Of a DNA stretch of 64,000 bases, positions 62,746-64,000 are shown in pieces (the stretch's first letter is position 1; each line of letters starts with the position of its first letter). The notes below the pieces were generated by a model. It was given only the letters and a program-made list of their open reading frames with translations, did not search any database and was not told the DNA's origin. A program made the translations under genes and the position numbers. This DNA comes from Bacteroidaceae bacterium (GTDB lineage Bacteria; Bacteroidota; Bacteroidia; Bacteroidales; Bacteroidaceae), in assembly GCA_017503065.1 (NCBI GenBank), contig JAFVTT010000028.1:20080-84079 (forward strand). Direction: 5' to 3'.

Positions 62746-63675
62746 ATGAGTAGATTCTGGCGATATATCCTCTTGCTTGCCGTTTTGCTCTGCATTGCAG
62801 TACTCTGCGCATCGTTCTATATGCTTGACTTTGCCTTGGCGCGCAGACACACGGCATGGACGGAGGAACAGGCATGGCAGAGGGTGGAGCATTATTATCC
62901 ATGGGCAGCAGGGTGGATGGATTCCATACGCACGAATGGTGTCCTTCAGGATACCTTCATCCTCAGTGAAGACGGCCGGCGCCTGCATGCCTATTATCTG
63001 TCGGGGAGGTCTTCATCTGCTACGGCAGTACTGGTGCACGGCTACCGTAATTGTGCCATAGACATGATGCATCTGGGCTATATGTACCATCACGACATGG
63101 GATGCAACATCCTGTTGCCCGACCTCCATGCCCATGGACAGAGCGACGGGGAGTCTATCTGTATGGGGTGGTTTGACCGTCTGGATGTCCTGCGATGGTG
63201 CGGTATTGCCGACAGCCTGTTCTATGTCCCCATCGTGGTGCATGGCATATCCATGGGTGCTGCCACCACCATGATGCTTTCGGCGGAGGAAGAGTTACCC
63301 TCCAGTGTTACTCATTTCGTGGAAGATTGCGGTTACACCAGTGTGTGGGACGAGTTTGAGGGTGAACTGCAGGCTCAGTTCTCCCTGCCGCCGTTCCCCA
63401 TTCTTCACACTTCCTCTCTTCTCTGCAAGATGTTGTACGGCTGGAGTTTCACCGAGGCCAGTGCCTTGGAGCAGGTAACCGAATGCCGCCGTCCCATGCT
63501 CTTCATCCACGGTGATGCCGACACCTTCGTACCCACGTGGATGGTACATCCGCTTTACGATGCCCATCCTGGCCCCAAGGACATCTGGCTTCCGGAAGGA
63601 GTGACGCATGCCCTTTCCTATTACAAGTATCCGGCGGAGTATACCGACAGGGTAAGGCGCTTCCTGTTCCGTTGA
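62746..63675 (+). CDS. Membrane-anchored alpha/beta-hydrolase
   Basis: This 309-aa protein has an N-terminal membrane anchor (YILLLAVLLCIAVLCASFYM). The hydrolase fold shows VLVHGYRN (oxyanion), DLHAHGQSDG, the nucleophile in GISMGAA, Asp in HGDADTFVP and His in GVTHALSY. It probably acts in the periplasm as an esterase or peptidase. The 4-base gap to the acyltransferase suggests translational coupling. Confidence 0.9.
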   Translation: MSRFWRYILLLAVLLCIAVLCASFYMLDFALARRHTAWTEEQAWQRVEHYYPWAAGWMDSIRTNGVLQDTFILSEDGRRLHAYYLSGRSSSATAVLVHGYRNCAIDMMHLGYMYHHDMGCNILLPDLHAHGQSDGESICMGWFDRLDVLRWCGIADSLFYVPIVVHGISMGAATTMMLSAEEELPSSVTHFVEDCGYTSVWDEFEGELQAQFSLPPFPILHTSSLLCKMLYGWSFTEASALEQVTECRRPMLFIHGDADTFVPTWMVHPLYDAHPGPKDIWLPEGVTHALSYYKYPAEYTDRVRRFLFR

Positions 63676-64000
63676 TGTCGTTGCCTGTTGTTATAACGGT
63701 ATGATCGCCGTGATGAATGTTACAGTCCCTAGTACCGTAAATGTCAGTTCTCTTATCAAATGGTTATTTGGGGTTATCAATGCTGTGGTACTTCAAATAT
63801 TCTTTAACCCAAATCGGTCATTAGCGTTATGATGATAATAGCGTTTGCTTTTGAACAGATGTTTTGCCACTTTGAGGGCGCAATGGGGTTCCATTGTAAC
63901 CGAGAAGTGACGAAACAGATGACAAAAAGAAGGTTTCATTAGCGCATAACAGTCTAATGAACTGTAATAAAAAAATGTATGCTGTTAACAATTATTAGCG
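63676..64000. other. Terminal 325 bases with no identified gene
   Basis: I see no coding frame with known features and no clear terminator. Words ATTAGCG recur at 63820, 63940 and at the end of the window, but they do not form a clear array. Confidence 0.5.

Overview
The window looks like a chromosomal segment of a gut-type Bacteroidales bacterium, most likely in or near Prevotellaceae. Three things support this. Many genes carry the Bacteroidetes promoter signature TTTG-N20-TAnnTTTG, clearest upstream of pgk, yidC, the bat operon, an S1/P1 nuclease and gyrA. There is a complete moxR-DUF58-batABCDE operon. The protein content is typical of the group: C-terminal sorting-like domain, DUF3078 barrel, HU-LysM protein, SIMPL, TPR lipoprotein sensors and S9 peptidase. 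I see no transposase, integrase, phage gene or CRISPR array. The segment is mostly core genome, with repeats concentrated between genes.

Layout. 1-4.1 kb: the 3' end of a secreted protein with a Bacteroidales C-terminal domain, a 56-aa small protein, a long heptamer-repeat array, a secreted S1/P1 nuclease, and serB. 4.1-9.9 kb (minus strand): TPR protein, orphan solute-binding-like lipoprotein, pgk, nth, and an M64 metallopeptidase. 10.1-14.1 kb (plus): ftsY, rimO, an HU protein, and a membrane HU-LysM fusion. 14.2-23.6 kb (plus): moxR, DUF58, a BatX-like protein, batA-E and a SIMPL protein, likely one operon from a near-consensus promoter. 23.6-24.2 kb: intergenic repeats. 24.2-28.0 kb (minus): DUF2147, a LolA-like protein and ftsK. 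28.2-34.6 kb (plus): 3'-5' exonuclease, RlmI-type methyltransferase, NupG-type permease, rsmE, and a three-domain kinase/RapZ-C/nucleotidyltransferase fusion. 34.7-36.7 kb (minus): engB and a DUF3078 barrel. 36.9-43 kb (plus): yidC, S9 peptidase, MFS transporter, small lipoprotein. 43.1-44.3 kb: a broken HAD phosphatase, a fragment of a second MFS gene, and tRNA-Lys(CTT). 44.7-57.9 kb (plus): barrel protein, gyrA, two TPR proteins, a two-module histidine kinase, its response regulator, a small membrane protein and a UvrD-type helicase. 58-63.7 kb (plus): carB behind a structured leader, an HGSNAT-like membrane acyltransferase, and an alpha/beta hydrolase.

The most interesting items are four. 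One is the single-chain fusion of an APH-fold sugar kinase, a RapZ C-terminal sensor domain and a MurU-like nucleotidyltransferase. Another is a 1,028-aa sensor kinase whose two cytoplasmic modules appear to have lost complementary parts (ATPase without H-box, H-box without intact ATPase). The third is a deletion scar that joins a HAD gene to an MFS gene tail at a shared 10-bp sequence. The fourth is an attenuator-like leader before carB. Several short-period intergenic repeat families (7, 22 and 23 bp, plus palindromic pairs) are also notable. All family assignments come from reading the translations; no database search was possible.
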